This document shows positions 1 to 12,060 of a DNA stretch of 64,000 bases, in pieces. Numbering within the stretch: position 1 is the stretch's first letter; every line of letters begins with the position of its first letter. Origin of the DNA: Fasciola hepatica (taxonomy: Eukaryota > Platyhelminthes > Trematoda > Plagiorchiida > Fasciolidae); contig CANUEZ040000151.1 in the NCBI GenBank assembly GCA_948099385.1, positions 3,728,001 through 3,792,000 of the forward strand. Direction: 5' to 3'. The notes below the pieces were generated by a model. The model was given only the letters and a program-made list of their open reading frames with translations. It searched no databases and had not been told where the DNA came from. The translations under genes were made by a program, and so were the position numbers.

Positions 1-1525
1 AGAAACCCGTGGTGCTTACTGGTAAAAACTTAACAAGCAAGAAGGTGGGTAATATTGTTGTCTACGATAATCGTTCCCATTATCCTGAAAGTGACAGGGG
101 TGTGATTAACGGGGCGGTAATTAGCGAGTTTGTGAAGAGATCCATTTTGGCCTCGTGGAACGATGACCGAAAGCTTTCCGTTCAACGGTAAAAAACTGAA
201 TTTGATTGACAAATTGAATAGGTTTGGTAACAGAAGTGGAAGGTTCGATTCCCTTTAGATGGTTGTAGCTGGGGGTAACCCACATGGTTCATGATGCGCG
301 AATGATTTTCAGTGTGAAATGGGGCTGACAATAATGTTAACTTCAGGTGTTAGGGTAGGTAGAGCAGGGCTAGTTTTGGCAGGAAGATTTGGGGTGGCTG
401 TTTCCGAAGCGAGGGTCACAGAATAAGCGAAATAAAAGTTAAAGGCCTCAGCAATATCAGAAAGGGAGGCGGCCGAGATTTTGTTCGGTAACAGTGTGTG
501 GTGAGTAGTAGTTTGTGCTGAAGAATCTCTGATTTATGTAGAAGTGAGGTTTTCAGTGCTCTAGTGGAATGCCTCAGGACTTAAGAGTCTTCATTGCAAA
601 GCTGATCTACTCTCAGGTCTCGGATGATATTAGGAAGACGTGATACTCTCATGAGAAGGGAAAAGTCGAGGTTTCAGAAGTCAAGCCTTCTCGTTTAAGA
701 AGCTATTTTAGGGGGAGGAAAGTTTGGATTTACCAGGAGAGGAGTTTTGGACACCAGGACTAGGCTTCTGGAGTCAGTTCGCAATGTTGAAGTAAAATTG
801 CTCAGCTGCCTGTTGGGAGTCAGCCGTTGGAAAAACGGCTCCAACCTCGGTAACCAAAGAGATAAGGCAGAGGGTTCTAGCGTAAACGGAGAGAATTGTT
901 GACTGGGGTCAGATAGCCTGGTAGATGAGGACGGAATGAAAGATTACCTGCTAACAACTTATGGCCTCTGCCCGGAAATTCATGCAGAACGGAAAAAGAA
1001 AAATTTGAAACGCCTTGGGCGAATATAAGTTCCAGGATGTTGGCATTTCTAGTAGGGGATTTAAAGTGTTGCACCCAGCCCCCAATGTGAGTATGGGAGA
1101 CAAAGTCTAACAAATTTGGAGGCGCTGTGACGTTCGTCCAAGGTATCTTGGGCCAGTTAAAACCACGGGCTACGATTTTCGCCGCCAAAGGTAGTAGTGA
1201 AAGACAATCAAAGGCTTCAGTTGAGGGAGATAAGTCTGTGGTAGTAGAGGAGGGCGGGTAATTGGCGCAGCCAGTGTGCACGGCTATAGTTAAGAGCAGA
1301 ATTGTGAGCCATAAGGAATCCGAAATGGAGAGGAGTATGGCAGGTCTAATGGCGATTACTGGAAGGGCGGGCTGTACGTACGCTAGGCTCTCACCTCCGC
1401 GTCTGTCAATCATATTTACTCTAAAAACATTGTACCCCTCAAGCAGAACTTCGCTTGCGGGATTGTGTCCCGTGATCCATGTTTCAGTAATTAGGACAAT
1501 ATCAAGACTTGATATTAAGACCTAA
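1..1525 (-). mobile_element. Decayed CR1/Jockey-like LINE: endonuclease domain and start of RT
   Basis: Reading the minus strand from 1525 downwards gives the start of an AP-type endonuclease, with the catalytic stretch LITETW near 1490-1475. The main open stretch (1413-877) follows and carries the family's linker block NANILELIFAQG. The two other catalytic motifs are damaged: the usual GDFN reads RGFN (about 1165) and the usual SDH reads RGH (about 970), so both aspartates are glycine. Beyond 877 come several stops, then a recognisable pre-RT linker (about 480-420) and an RT entry block reading NYRPVNHTPV near 110-80. The element runs off the window edge. Such LINEs copy themselves by target-primed reverse transcription; this copy cannot encode a working enzyme. 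The family (CR1 or Jockey clade) is inferred from motif style. Confidence 0.85.
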
Positions 1526-2133
1526 TTTTTTTAGTAATGAAGCTCATTTAAGATCAACCGGAAACTAAATAAGATCAAGAACAACCCGTGCGAGTGGAGA
1601 TGGGTGTTTCGGGTAGTCAGCATAGGGCAGTTATTAGACGGAGAAAGTACCGGGAGGAGAGGCTTGAGTTGAGGCTATCAAGAAAGAAGAGTGATCTTTG
1701 GACACTACCGCAACGGTTGCAAGGAATTCAGCTGCGGACGACCCAGAATTAGTTATTTCTGGATAATACAAGGTTAACGAGAAGACCTTAGGCTAAAAAA
1801 CCCTGATACTTTTCCTGATTCTTTGTGCAAAGCTTCATTATTAGGCTCTACTGAAATAAGTGGATGATCTCTAATATGGGTATGCGAGAGACTGGCGATG
1901 CCGGCCAAAGGGCATTTAGCTAAAGGGCCATGGGCATGATGGGATTTGGTCAGGTAAAAGAGGCTGTAAGAGAGCGGATAATGCCTTTGCCGCTCAAAAC
2001 CAGTATTGGAGGAGTAGGTGGGGGTACTTTTGAAGAGATGTAGGAGAGATAAGTAAGAATAATGAGAGTTGGGGGCTAGGATGAGTGAGCATCTATGGAA
2101 GGAGCCAGAGGATAATGAGGGGTATAGAGGCCT
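1526..2133 (-). other. Spacer upstream of the LINE endonuclease
   Basis: Purine-rich (G-rich) on the plus strand, as in the neighbouring LINE. I find no continuous reading frame or recognisable domain. By position it would be the 5' part of the endonuclease ORF or the region between ORF1 and ORF2. Confidence 0.3.
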
Positions 2134-2736
2134 TTATGTGAGGCGGGTGCATGCGAGGCTTGAGGAGACCGGACACAGGTCCGAACCCGGAACTACCGGT
2201 AGGGTGCTTATATGGCTGTAAGATAAGGGGCGGAACGCGGCGAAAATCGGACGGGGCGACTGGGGCATGATGAGACAGCCAAATGAGGGGTTGTGCTCAG
2301 GTGGAAAAGAGAGGAAGTGTGCTGGCAAGACAGATGGGTGGTTCCGAAGTTGAATATAGTTAGAAGGCGGGAGAGTAAACGCGGGTAAGGAAAAGGAAGT
2401 GGAGGGTTGAGTGGCACGAGAGCAACTAGGACAGCCACCAAGGCCTTTCGGTTCGGTGGCGTCGGACTGAATTTTAGAATATAGCGATAGCTTATCTCCC
2501 TTAGGTGAAGAGGGCGGTATTTCCAGGAGCTTCAACGTGGAGCGAACATGGATAGATGAAAATAGTACCTGGCTTGTAGCAGACCTACTCGTGGATTCGG
2601 GCTTACTTGCAGGAGTTTTTGAAGAAGCTTGGCACGGAGCTCTTAGACATGGAAGATCAGATAGCCTACCGAACAGGAAACTGGCAGAATCGTTAGAGCG
2701 AGAGCAGCGGTAATTAACTCGCAGTAGACGGCGCAT
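2134..2736 (-). pseudogene. Ser/Pro-rich ORF, possible tail of LINE ORF1
   Basis: A 200-codon open frame on the minus strand, rich in serine and proline, with no domain I recognise. It lies directly upstream (in minus orientation) of the LINE endonuclease. Its composition resembles the Ser/Pro-rich tail of the ORF1 of the larger LINE at 18.5-18.1 kb, so the most likely reading is the C-terminal part of ORF1 of the same element. No zinc knuckle or RNA-binding block is visible. It could equally be a chance frame in skewed sequence. Confidence 0.3.
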
Positions 2737-4440
2737 GGAGAAGGGAGGAGAGATATGGCAGAGGTCAGGGGTTTAACCAGTGAAACAATTTGGACCACTG
2801 TGGATGAGCTTCGGTTTGAGGCTGAAGTAAATTGTCTTTTAGAGCGAGTGGTCGAGGGTTCACGCGGCCAGAGGTAAAGGCTTTTAGTGGAGATATCATG
2901 TAGGGGAGTTTACGCAGAAGTGGGATCGACAGCGGAGGGTCACTCTAGTCTAGGTCAACGGTCTCGTGGTAGACAGAAGGGAGGACCGGATCGGATTGTA
3001 GTGTTGTGCCTATGATCATTTAGGTGAATTTTGCCCCAAGGCCAGTTGGACCAGTATGGGTGGGTAAGGCAGCGTTAATCTGAAGTGATCGAGATTTTTC
3101 CCTTTGAAGAGTTGTTTATCGGGAAGTATCCTGATATCCTTGTGGGGCACGGACGTATCAATGATCAGTTTAGCGGTGAGGAACTCGGTTTCTATTAGGT
3201 CTTAAACAAACTGAAATAATAAGGGACAGTTAAGACGCTGGGAATTTTCGCTCACCCTTGCGCAAAGTCCTCTATGAAGGCCGTATTGCTTGTGTTCATC
3301 ATGTTATAGTGAACCAGAGATAGGAGTAGGCGATAAGGACCATTAAAAACCACGAAATTTTGGGGGTTGGAAACGCGACCGTAGACTTCGGTTGTGAGAG
3401 GGTCAAGAAAGTTCCCCAGTGATACCAATCGGTGAGAGGGCATGGTTGCCTCGGGTTCCACTAGGGTTAGCCGACGGTAAACCTTAGGTAGGATTTCCTC
3501 GATGGGTTGCAGGTTATTGTTAATTTATCCAATGCTCTTTCCCGGGTCATTAGATTTACTAGATGAAACTTTGTCAACATGGGCGAGGGAAACCGAGAAC
3601 GAATCGGTTCCTGGATGGGGCTGGGCGAGCTTAGGTTTTCTAGATTTGGGATTTCAGGTAATCCTAGCCCTAGCTAGGGTCCGTCTTGGAGTGAAGAAGC
3701 AAGAAGTACTGCGAAAGTAGCAAATGGGTGTGCTCAGGTTAGTCCGCAACCCACCGATAACCGAAAACCGAAGGATAAATGGGGTATCAAATGTGAGGTG
3801 AACGGTGACCACTAGTTTGGTGGAATTTGATGGTAAACAAATTTTGTACATTTGGTAGTTGGTGGTATTTTCTAGCATGTTTAGGAAAGAGCCACTAAAA
3901 TAAGGCATAACAATAATTAGCGATGATGAACAACGATTTTGGCCTGGTGTGGGGCAGTTATTTACTCTACTGGATAGCTGTATTCAGTTGGTAGACAATA
4001 TTTACCAGAGCAAAAACAATACTACGTTTAGACAACAGATAGGAAGCCAAAATAACGAGAAAACATGACTCAAATGTTAAAATGACCTTTACCTCGCTGC
4101 TGTAATAGAGGTAGGCACGCTCCGGAAACGATTATCCTGAGATTCAATATCATACCCATTGTTGCATCGGGTCTGGTCCTCTGCAGACCACTGACGCAAG
4201 ACTTGCATACCCACGTTTGATCTCTCCACACAATCTCCTCATCTTTGTTTTAGATGCATCTGTTACTTTTTCTCGTTCCAGCTGACTAATTTCTCAGAGG
4301 CATCATTTTGAAGTCCCCAGCTAAGTGTGCAGCCATCATTCGTGCTGCCTCGACAGAACGTTGCATTCATTGTGGAATAACTTAGTTACTCCCAGCTTCT
4401 TGTTACTCTATTACCTGGTTGTTTGAATCCGTGAGGGCAC
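2737..4440. other. No recognisable gene; upstream of the hnRNP locus
   Basis: G-rich on the plus strand to about 3,900, then more balanced. Short minus-strand frames at 3252-3461 and 3654-3908 show no family resemblance. A TTTTAG pyrimidine-AG site occurs near 4250 and could be a 3' splice acceptor for a 5'-UTR exon of the downstream gene, but nothing confirms it. Confidence 0.3.
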
Positions 4441-4494
4441 TTGGGTTTCCGTCCACGTCCTCGCTACCGGTTTTGGTTCAGTTCTTCCGTTCTG

Positions 4495-5402
4495 ATGATG
4501 GGTCGACGCAACTCGGAGAACAATGACAGGCGCACAGAGCAATTTAGGAAGCTTTTTATTAATGGACTGACCCCGCAAACAACTGAAACAATGCTGAAGG
4601 ATTTCTACTCTCAATGGGGAGAGATTGTTGATGTTGTTGTAATGAAGGACAGCGCCTCGCACAGATCCCGCGGTTTTGGGTTTATCACTTACAAGGAGCC
4701 GGAAATGGTTGACACCGCCCAAGCTAACCGACCTCATGAGATTGACGGGAAAACGGTGGAGGCCAGACGCGCAATGCCACGTGAAGATTCACAGACGCCT
4801 GAGTCTCATATGACCGTTAAGAAGTTGTTCGTTGGTGCCCTCAAAAAAGATGTTACGCAGGAAGACCTTCGGGAGTATTTCAGTAAGTACGGTAACATAG
4901 TCGAGTGTGAAATTGTGGCCTGGAAAGAGACCGGAGAATCTCAAGGATTCGGCTTTGTGACATTTGACGACTATGACCCCGTCGACAAAGCCATTCTTTA
5001 CAAACCGCATCACATTGTTAATAGTCGAGCGGATGTCAAGGAAGCACTCAGCAAGGAACAGATCAATGAAACAAAGAGGAAGCGCGAGTACAGAGGGGGG
5101 GCAGATACGACGGTGGCAATGGTCACGGCCCGCCACCTGCGTATGGTTATGATCAAGGTTATGGCGGTTACGGCTCTGGTGGTTACGGACCAGGTGGTTA
5201 CAGCTACGGCGGTGGCAGTGGCGGCTATGGCGGAGCGACCTATGGTGGTGGGTGGGGTGGATGGGGCCAGGGTGGCATGGGCGACGGATTTGGGCAGTAC
5301 GGAAGCCAGCAGAGTCACGCGGGCGGTCCTATGCAGTCTGGGCCCCCTGGAGGCGGATATCCACGCAGTGCGCCTTATAGAGGTGGTTACGCGAGACGCT
5401 AG
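4495..5402 (+). pseudogene. hnRNP A/B-like two-RRM RNA-binding protein, intronless, one frameshift
   Basis: hnRNP A/B proteins bind nascent and mature RNA in the nucleus and act in splicing, export and stability. I start at the ATG pair 4495/4498; the open frame reaches up to 4441 but only with TTG. RRM1 (about residues 17-95) has RNP2 KLFINGL and RNP1 RGFGFITY. An hnRNP A1-type linker around PREDSQTPE follows. RRM2 (about 108-185) has RNP2 KLFVGAL and RNP1 QGFGFVTF. After REYRGG at 5095-5101 (seven G) the frame slips. The expected Gly/Tyr-rich tail is intact in another frame to a TAG at 5400-5402; one missing G explains it. As written, the protein continues out of frame to 5415. About 300 residues fits the family. 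No introns are seen across the whole coding region. It is either a retrocopy that has picked up one lesion, or a working gene with a sequencing or assembly error in a homopolymer. Family assignment is firm; functional status is open. Confidence 0.9.
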
Positions 5403-5698
5403 AACCAAGGGCTAGTTTGGCCTCGTCAGATTGGTCTAGGCAATGCCAATAGCCGAGAGAAACCTAGCGCCCTCAGGTACTAGGCCAGCCAGTCCGTAGC
5501 TGAAGGGGACAGGGATCCAGTTTCACAAACTTGTATATACTGTTAAATGTCCAATGACTGCTGCTTGTGCAATCAGGCTCTGTTTCACAATTGTGCTTAT
5601 AATTGAGTGAGAATACGTTATGTAGCGTGTCTGCAACAAAGCTGAGAAGCCGTGCAGCTGCGTATTTTTATCTCAGCCATGTGACCAGCACTGAAGGA

Positions 5699-5704
5699 AA
5701 TAAA
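5699..5704 (+). promoter_or_regulatory. Candidate polyadenylation signal AATAAA of the hnRNP locus
   Basis: An exact AATAAA lies 297 bases after the stop of the glycine-rich frame, in an otherwise noncoding 3' region (5403-5720). A short A-rich stretch follows (AAAAGTGTAAAAGTGAATTAAA) but there is no clean poly(A) run. The signal is in the right place for this gene; use is not shown. Confidence 0.5.
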
Positions 5705-5709
5705 AGTGT

Positions 5710-8384
5710 AAAAGTGAATTAAACGTCTTCCTCTTCCTGTTGCAATGGAATTACCCAAAAAGGACAATCAAAGTGAACTTGTCTAGACACACGTGCTCCT
5801 TTTCCTTTCGGGCTTTCGGAACCACTGCCCACCGGCCTGGGGATCTGTCCGAATGAAAACAGTGTGAAAAACCAGTCACTACTGCGCTGATATTGCCCAC
5901 TAATAACTTGGTGCTGGTTTCACTCATCACTGTGCATGAGTATTCGTTGGTGGAAATCTCCCTCCGGTCTTTCGATGCGGGTCCTTTGGACACCCATCCG
6001 GTGCTTCCATGTGTTGCATATTATGCGTTCCGATTTTTCTTTGACCTCTTGCTAAACGGCTGTATAAACCGTTTTTCTACATATTATACCTCCACACTTC
6101 AACAACGCCTCAATCAGCAGCTTTGCTCTTGACAAGCTTCCGCAATGCCTTTCTCTTGGAATCGAAACCGCTTCGCCCTTTCCGCGCCAACCGTTCTCCG
6201 TTTAGTTAATTTAAACACTGTCTAGTACTATCGTACTGTTATCGAACTGTGGAAATCCGACCTTTGAAATTTGTAAATACCTCAATCTACTGTGTAACGC
6301 CGTACTTGACGATCACGTCTCGTGCACGTTTCCTGATCCCAGTCGAGGAATACACTATTTTCATTATTGTTATAGTCGATTTTGACTAATGGTCAGTCTG
6401 TTTGCCACCGGTGGTAAAAACAGTTCTCGCACTTCGCATGTGATCGGACAAGAAGGAAGAGACAATTCAAAACTTTGCGCCCTAAATAAACCCTACAAAG
6501 CAATAATTCATCATGGTGGCTATACTCACCAACAGCATTGCTGCACTGCGACTGGTACCGGCTGAATTTTTTCAGCAAAACTGTACCTCGGGCGGCAAAT
6601 AAGGAGAGACTAAACCAAGATGTGTAAGCACTCTGGAGATGGATGAAAATTCTTCTAGGCGCAGCCCAGCAATTGGGAATGTTTGGTCCAAAAACAAGCT
6701 CATTTTTCTCAACCTTACACAGTACTTTTAGGGTGCACTTCATCGGCAGCGATAACCCCTTCATCTATTACACCTCTTCCGCTTTCCCGCCATACGGAGT
6801 CATTTTTCGAATCCATGGAGCATCTAACACGTGTGCCGTGACAGCTTGCCGTACGAGCTGTCCACACATACTCGCTGACCCTGCTCCTTTTTTTCAACTC
6901 TTTTGGGTTCCCTGCACAACCCTTGACCAGCTAGTCGAGGTTCAACGTTAAATAAGTCACATAGTTTCTTCTCTGACGAAACCCCGGCATTGACAAACCT
7001 GGATTTCACGGTCGAAAGAAACCTTACCCGTATTCAATTGCCTGGAGAAGTGGGTATAAATATGATACATCTATACATTTCTGTCCACAAATTTACTTTC
7101 CCCGTGTCCTCCCCTGGTCCATGAAACAAGAGCTTGCCGTCAAGCGTCAGCTGTGGGTTGTCCGCTACAACGGAGACTCAGCTGCGTACTCGAAATATCT
7201 CGTGACACAAGTCGCCACTGAAAACACCGCCCTTCTCCTTTAAGGTAGAATTGGCTCCACTTGGCTCCCTTGTCTCAAACTGTAACTCAGTGTTCCCATC
7301 GCCGCGTTTTATTGCACGGTTTGTAAACTGGTGTTTTATCGCGCGCTTTACAGTTCCCTGATGAGCATCACTTAGCAACCTGAGCATATGCTCAGAATAT
7401 GTGATGGGCCCATTCCATTCATCTGCCGTATGCCTCCGCTTTCTCATGGCCTCCTAGAAAGGGCACTATGTCGGCATCTGCACAAAAAGCTTTGTCGAAA
7501 CCCTGAGTATTTTTTGCAGTTCTGTTCTTGCCGTACTCACCCACAGAAGTTACAACGGCCAGACTTTTCGTTTTCTTCTTTCCCATTTCCTCATGGGATC
7601 CTGGCGTCTTACCGACAAAACCATTACGCAGCCGGAAGACTAATATTCACATGCGCATCGCTAACGAAGGTTGCTCAAGGATTATTCTTGGACCCCATTT
7701 CAAATAACAGGATGTTGTAGGTGAAAGGCAGAGAGATACATGTATAAATATTATTAACTGGCCAAGTCCCCATTCTGCCACTTTCCAGTGACCAACTACC
7801 GCACAGGAGCACGTGCTCCAATGATAAGCAATTCAGAGTCCGTGGTATTCGTCTCCTCTCCAAAACGATTCATTGTAGTGCACAGGCGCGCCAAAGGAGA
7901 CTAAACTTGAAGTTCCCGAGAGTATGCTCTCTGTATGCAAATTCACATGGGCCATAAAGCGCGGCTTTGCTTAACACTCCCATCTTCCATGCTTAATACT
8001 GTAGTGGAAAAGCCGAATGGGAACTACGAGGAGAAAATATTTGCTGATTCAACAGATCTGCCAAGTCTAGACCCGGGCAAGATATTCTCGCTTTTTGATT
8101 TCCGGCCTTTGCTTCTCCTCGATGCTGTATTATACCTGGTGAATAACTCCTCACATTTTGTGATCCTATCATTCTTTCACCAGCTGAAAATCCTCACTTC
8201 CAAGTAGCCCTTGGTATTCACTCTGCGGCCTTCGAATGCCCCTTTGAATTCCACTCGGCAAACCCTTCTTTTTCAAAGAGCCTAAAAATATCCCTTGATT
8301 TCTCCCTACCTTCTAATTTTATGATCCGTCCTGGTACCGAACATGCATATTCCCTCACTCTTTAACCGACTGCAACTACCGTCA
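5710..8384. other. Pyrimidine-rich stretch without recognisable genes
   Basis: C/T-rich on the plus strand. All open frames are short and overlapping on both strands, and none shows a domain, signal or repeat I recognise. The 89-codon minus frame at 7178-7447 is the least random-looking (charged, no low complexity) but I cannot place it. Confidence 0.3.
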
Positions 8385-8585
8385 GCCGAATCGACCATTT
8401 GACCTTGACCTTCAAATTTGCTGGGCACTATTTTCATTTTGGTGCAGTTTCCCACTCTGCTTATCACTCTGTGCACGCACGTTGCACCTTTTTGAAAATT
8501 CTGTCTCAGACATCACTTGAACCAACTGACCATGCCCCGTGGCAAGCTTCTGGCTCATCCGAAATATACCATCAATAATTCCCCA
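8385..8585 (-). repeat. Family A short dispersed repeat, copy 1
   Basis: On the minus strand it reads a TATATTTCGGA head (near 8565), a GGGCATGG block, then a GCAAATTTGAAGGTCAAGG motif (near 8418-8400). The same order of blocks and similar spacing occur in five other places in the window. Only a short AT-rich stretch stands where other copies have a trinucleotide run. Confidence 0.65.
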
Positions 8586-9299
8586 CCACCTTATTGGACG
8601 ATGTTCGATTACCCACTTGTCAATGTTCTTTGTATACATTTATATGATCTCCACTTGTTTGTGGGCTTCTTAACAACTTTAATCGGCTGGTGACTGCAAG
8701 TAGGCGTCCACCAATTATTTTACCCACTGCTCTTGTATGTTTAGTATTTTCCATGCTATACCACGATTTTCCTCCCGACATCTTTGTATGGCCAATTTTC
8801 TACCTTACCGGGACCCGGTTCGATGCTGACTAGTATTTACTGCACAAATCGTTTTCAATTTTGCTCCACTCCGACTCTCAGAAGCTTTATGGTACCGTTG
8901 TTAGAAAGTGAGGTCCACTTCCAGCATTGATGAGTACTTTATCGCCATGATTATTACTGTCCACTCTGATTATTTTTTCCGCGTACATCTTAACCGCGTC
9001 CAATGAAGGTGATGTTAGTTGGACGTCGTCCACTATCACCGTTTCGGCAGATTGGTGAAGTTCCTAATGGACGTTTTATTATCACAGCTATCCAAAACAA
9101 TCAGCAGAATATAGATCGTTGCCAATGCTCTGAACTACCGCCCGGCTAGCCGATGCAACTTTCGAGTTTGGAGCTTCTGTCAGTGAAAAGCGGAGGCTTT
9201 ATTGCTCCAAATGGATGAACCGTCATTCTGCAGTCTACCAACCGTTTGTCTAAACTGTTCTTTTCTCACAGTAGGAAAAGCGCAGATTTTCTGCCTTCC
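8586..9299 (-). other. Possible continuation of a retroelement pol fragment
   Basis: On the minus strand, broken frames continue from the retropepsin fragment at 9.3-9.7 kb (a stretch reading RLVDCRMTVHPFG near 9240-9200 looks pol-like), but stops are frequent and I cannot find an RT active site. No other gene is visible. Confidence 0.35.
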
Positions 9300-9700
9300 A
9301 CCGGAACCTTCATCTTACAAAACTCTTTTCATGGGTTGACGTTGACACTCTCCGAAGCTTTAGCCGACACTAAACCTCGAAATGGTCCTTGTAACAAACA
9401 ATCGTTTTGATTTGTCTTTGAACTAGACTGCCCAGTAAAACTGTAGAGACGAAGGTGGCCCTCAGCCATTACTTGAATTTTACCCGCCATGCTCACCGCT
9501 CCCGACATCGGGGCATCCTGAAGTTTGTGTTTTTGCAAATAGATTCCTTGCGAAAGTGATTTGGGATCCGGTATCAGCTAAAGCCAAAGCTTCAGTCACC
9601 CTGCTAAGAATCAGCACTTCTGCGGCAACTTCATCCAGAATTACTGGCTTGTGAATAGGCCTTGACTTTCATCAATTCAAGTTTCGCCTCGAGTTTCATT
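9300..9700 (-). pseudogene. Retropepsin fragment of an LTR retroelement (BEL/Pao-like, tentative)
   Basis: On the minus strand, the segment ending near 9545 reads ALALADTGSQITF, a typical retroviral-type aspartic protease active site with an intact DTG at 9567-9575. The frame ends soon after; the following block (GKIQVMAEGHLRLYSF) continues in a different frame from 9538 to 9329, so at least one frameshift separates them. The protease would cut the element's Gag-Pol polyprotein. LTRs, RT and integrase were not found beside it. Assignment to BEL/Pao rather than gypsy is a guess from the text after the DTG. Confidence 0.6.
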
Positions 9701-11146
9701 CTCCGGAACCTTTGCCTACCTGAGGTGGAAACTGGAGACGCTCTTCTAGGCAATCATTTCAGCCCATCTGACTCTCGCCCGGCAGCAGCTGCTCGGTGTG
9801 AGTTATTAAGAAGTGGGGAACAGGCCTCCGTCATCGTAGCTATTTCTCGAAGTTCATTGGCCGTGGCCTAAGGAAACTTTGACAGTGTAACAATTTCTAA
9901 TAGTTGTTGCATGCCTCACGGTCTTCTGAGGCCCAATATTTGAGTGGATTATACGCAGGCTTTTTGAATCTGATGTTTCCAGTGTCCTCCGCAGTGTTTT
10001 ACGTCTTACCGGTACCTGGCCTGTCCGCCGTATTGCCCGGTCTGTAACCATGCTCGGTTTTCTTTTGAAACCCGACTTTCCCACAGCCTTATCCTGCATG
10101 GCCATGCATATGATCGATAATTATCTTCACCACTGCTGTGCCTTCCAACCCCCCCTAAACGTTCCATAATTAAAACAATAATGATAATAGTAAGGGCAAT
10201 TTAACTGTATATATTAGGACTGTTGTCGAGAAGCTTGCGTGAAAGCGTGATCAAAGTTCTTTATATCACTCATATATATGAAAAATTCACAAGTCGTGAA
10301 CAGGGAGTCGCACTTTATAGCACCCTAGGCATGAGGCTGGGAAGAGTCTAAATGAGATAAAGTGACAACGGAATAGAAGGTAAGGACGGTTCAACTTAGA
10401 GTCAGCTGGAGAAGTGGATAGGAATCGGCCGGATCTAAGACGGACATTGTCATAGGAAGCGGGAAATATGATGTTCACACGAATGATCCAAAAAATTGGT
10501 CGGTGATGCTTACATAAGTTCACTTAGAAAGATAACTGGTGATGGGGCGGGGAGGGGGTAAGAATTTCATGAGGGTGCGCGGATGAATGTTAGTTTTCAT
10601 AGATTTGTGGTTATGAAAACTAATATTATCCCCTAGAAGGGCGGGGTGATTTTGTAAGAAGTATTAAGTGTCATCTAACCTCGGGAATTCGCAGCTGGTG
10701 GAAGAAAAATGGAGTTCCAAGAAAAATAGTCAGCAAGCCGAATGCCTTGTCCTCAAAAGCAAAACAAAGCAAAAGATGGGTAAAACATTTGCGATAGGCC
10801 AGGTTACGCCGGTAAAATGACAAATATATTATTTGTTTGAGTCTTCTGTGGCCTTTCCTTGTCTGAGCTGGGTGTTTTGGCCGAAGGTTTGCTACGATTT
10901 GTGTTCACGTTTTCGTCATGGGAAGGAAGGGGACTCCACGGAATATGGACCTTTCGTTGCTTTATCGGGAACCTTTGCATGGTGGTTTAAACGGCTTCGA
11001 CGTCGGTCGAGTCTTGTGGTGGAAGGTTCCCAGTAAACCTCAGTGGAGCAAATGCGGCAATATCAGGACCTCCTGTGGATGAAACCTTGTATGCAGATCG
11101 CATTTGATGCGGCCAGCCTTGAGAGCGGTTGCAGACGGGCACAGAT
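9701..11146. other. No recognisable gene
   Basis: The composition switches from pyrimidine-rich to purine-rich on the plus strand near 10,200-10,350, next to a short (A/T)-rich tract at 10,160-10,200. Short frames on both strands show no family resemblance. Confidence 0.3.
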
Positions 11147-11390
11147 AAATGATGATAATGATGATGATAATGGTTCATTTCGGATAACCCCGGGGCATGC
11201 TGCAATGCACGACCAAACGGTACAATTGGAAGCAGAGTCCGAATCCCAAGAAGGTGGTTCAGGTATATGCACTCGATATAGTATAGGAGAAAGTAGTTAA
11301 GTTACTGTTTATGGCTGCACCCGGCAAATTTGAACTCAAGGTCGGGTGGCCAAGCCAGCCGAGTCAGGGTGGGGCCGGTTGGAATCAGTA
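11147..11390 (+). repeat. Family A short dispersed repeat, copy 2 (best preserved)
   Basis: Begins with a GAT/AAT-type trinucleotide run (11147-11172), then CATTTCGGATAACCCC, GGGCATGCTGCAATGCACGA, about 110 bases of less conserved DNA, then GGCAAATTTGAACTCAAGGT (about 11322-11341) and a CCAAGCCAGCCGAG block ending near 11390. The copy at 23.0-23.25 kb (minus) matches it closely over both ends, including the last block. Confidence 0.75.
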
Positions 11391-12050
11391 GACTCTAACC
11401 CAAATATTACAAGAGAGGCTAAGCAACGAAAGAGTCAAATGGGATTGACGGAAATTTTGTTCATCTCGAGGAAGAAGAAGTTTTCAAAGGAGACATGAAC
11501 CAGCCACAAAGCTCCGAGGAGTACGGAACGGCTTAGGATTGGAAATCAGACGATGGAAGGAATGAACTTGCGGACAAAGAAGAAGAAAAAACCTTCGAAG
11601 ATTACCCCTGTGACGTTTGGCGACCGGATACCGGCTGAGTCTGTTAAATACCCAGTGAAGGACTCACTTGTACAGAGAGATTTCCAAGATGATGGTGAAA
11701 TACGTGGCTGGACTATAAGATTTCTGCACTATATATTACATCCAAGCAACACTATAATAGGGTGGTTCTGAGATTCAAAGAAGAGAGAGTTGCAATCTGG
11801 AGGGTGTTCCAGCTGAGGGTTAGCGCGAGGAAAATAGAACGTAGGTGCTGAGGTCGCAAATGAGGCACAGTGGTCATATTGACATGAGAAGTCATAGGTA
11901 TTGTAAATCAGTGTTCTTAGGGGCTACCTGCGCTGGCACCACTGAGCCTAGTTATTGATTACCAATTCGGAATTTTACCGGTAAATCTTATCGTCCGGGT
12001 TTGATAAAGCCGTGGATGTGCATTAGGGCTATTGTGTCTGAGGTCTATGA
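11391..12050. other. No recognisable gene
   Basis: G-rich on the plus strand. Short frames such as 11553-11771 have lysine-rich low-complexity starts and no family resemblance. Confidence 0.3.
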
Positions 12051-12060
12051 GAGCAGGCTG

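Noticed and set aside
225..260. tRNA-like T-arm: GGTTCGATTCC at about 242-252
   Set aside because: It matches a tRNA B-box, but the flanking stem has a mismatch, no acceptor or anticodon arm can be folded around it, and it lies inside the pre-RT part of a LINE.
5010..5408. 132-codon minus-strand ORF opposite the hnRNP tail
   Set aside because: It is the antisense of the glycine-rich coding region, where GC-rich repeated codons keep the opposite strand open.
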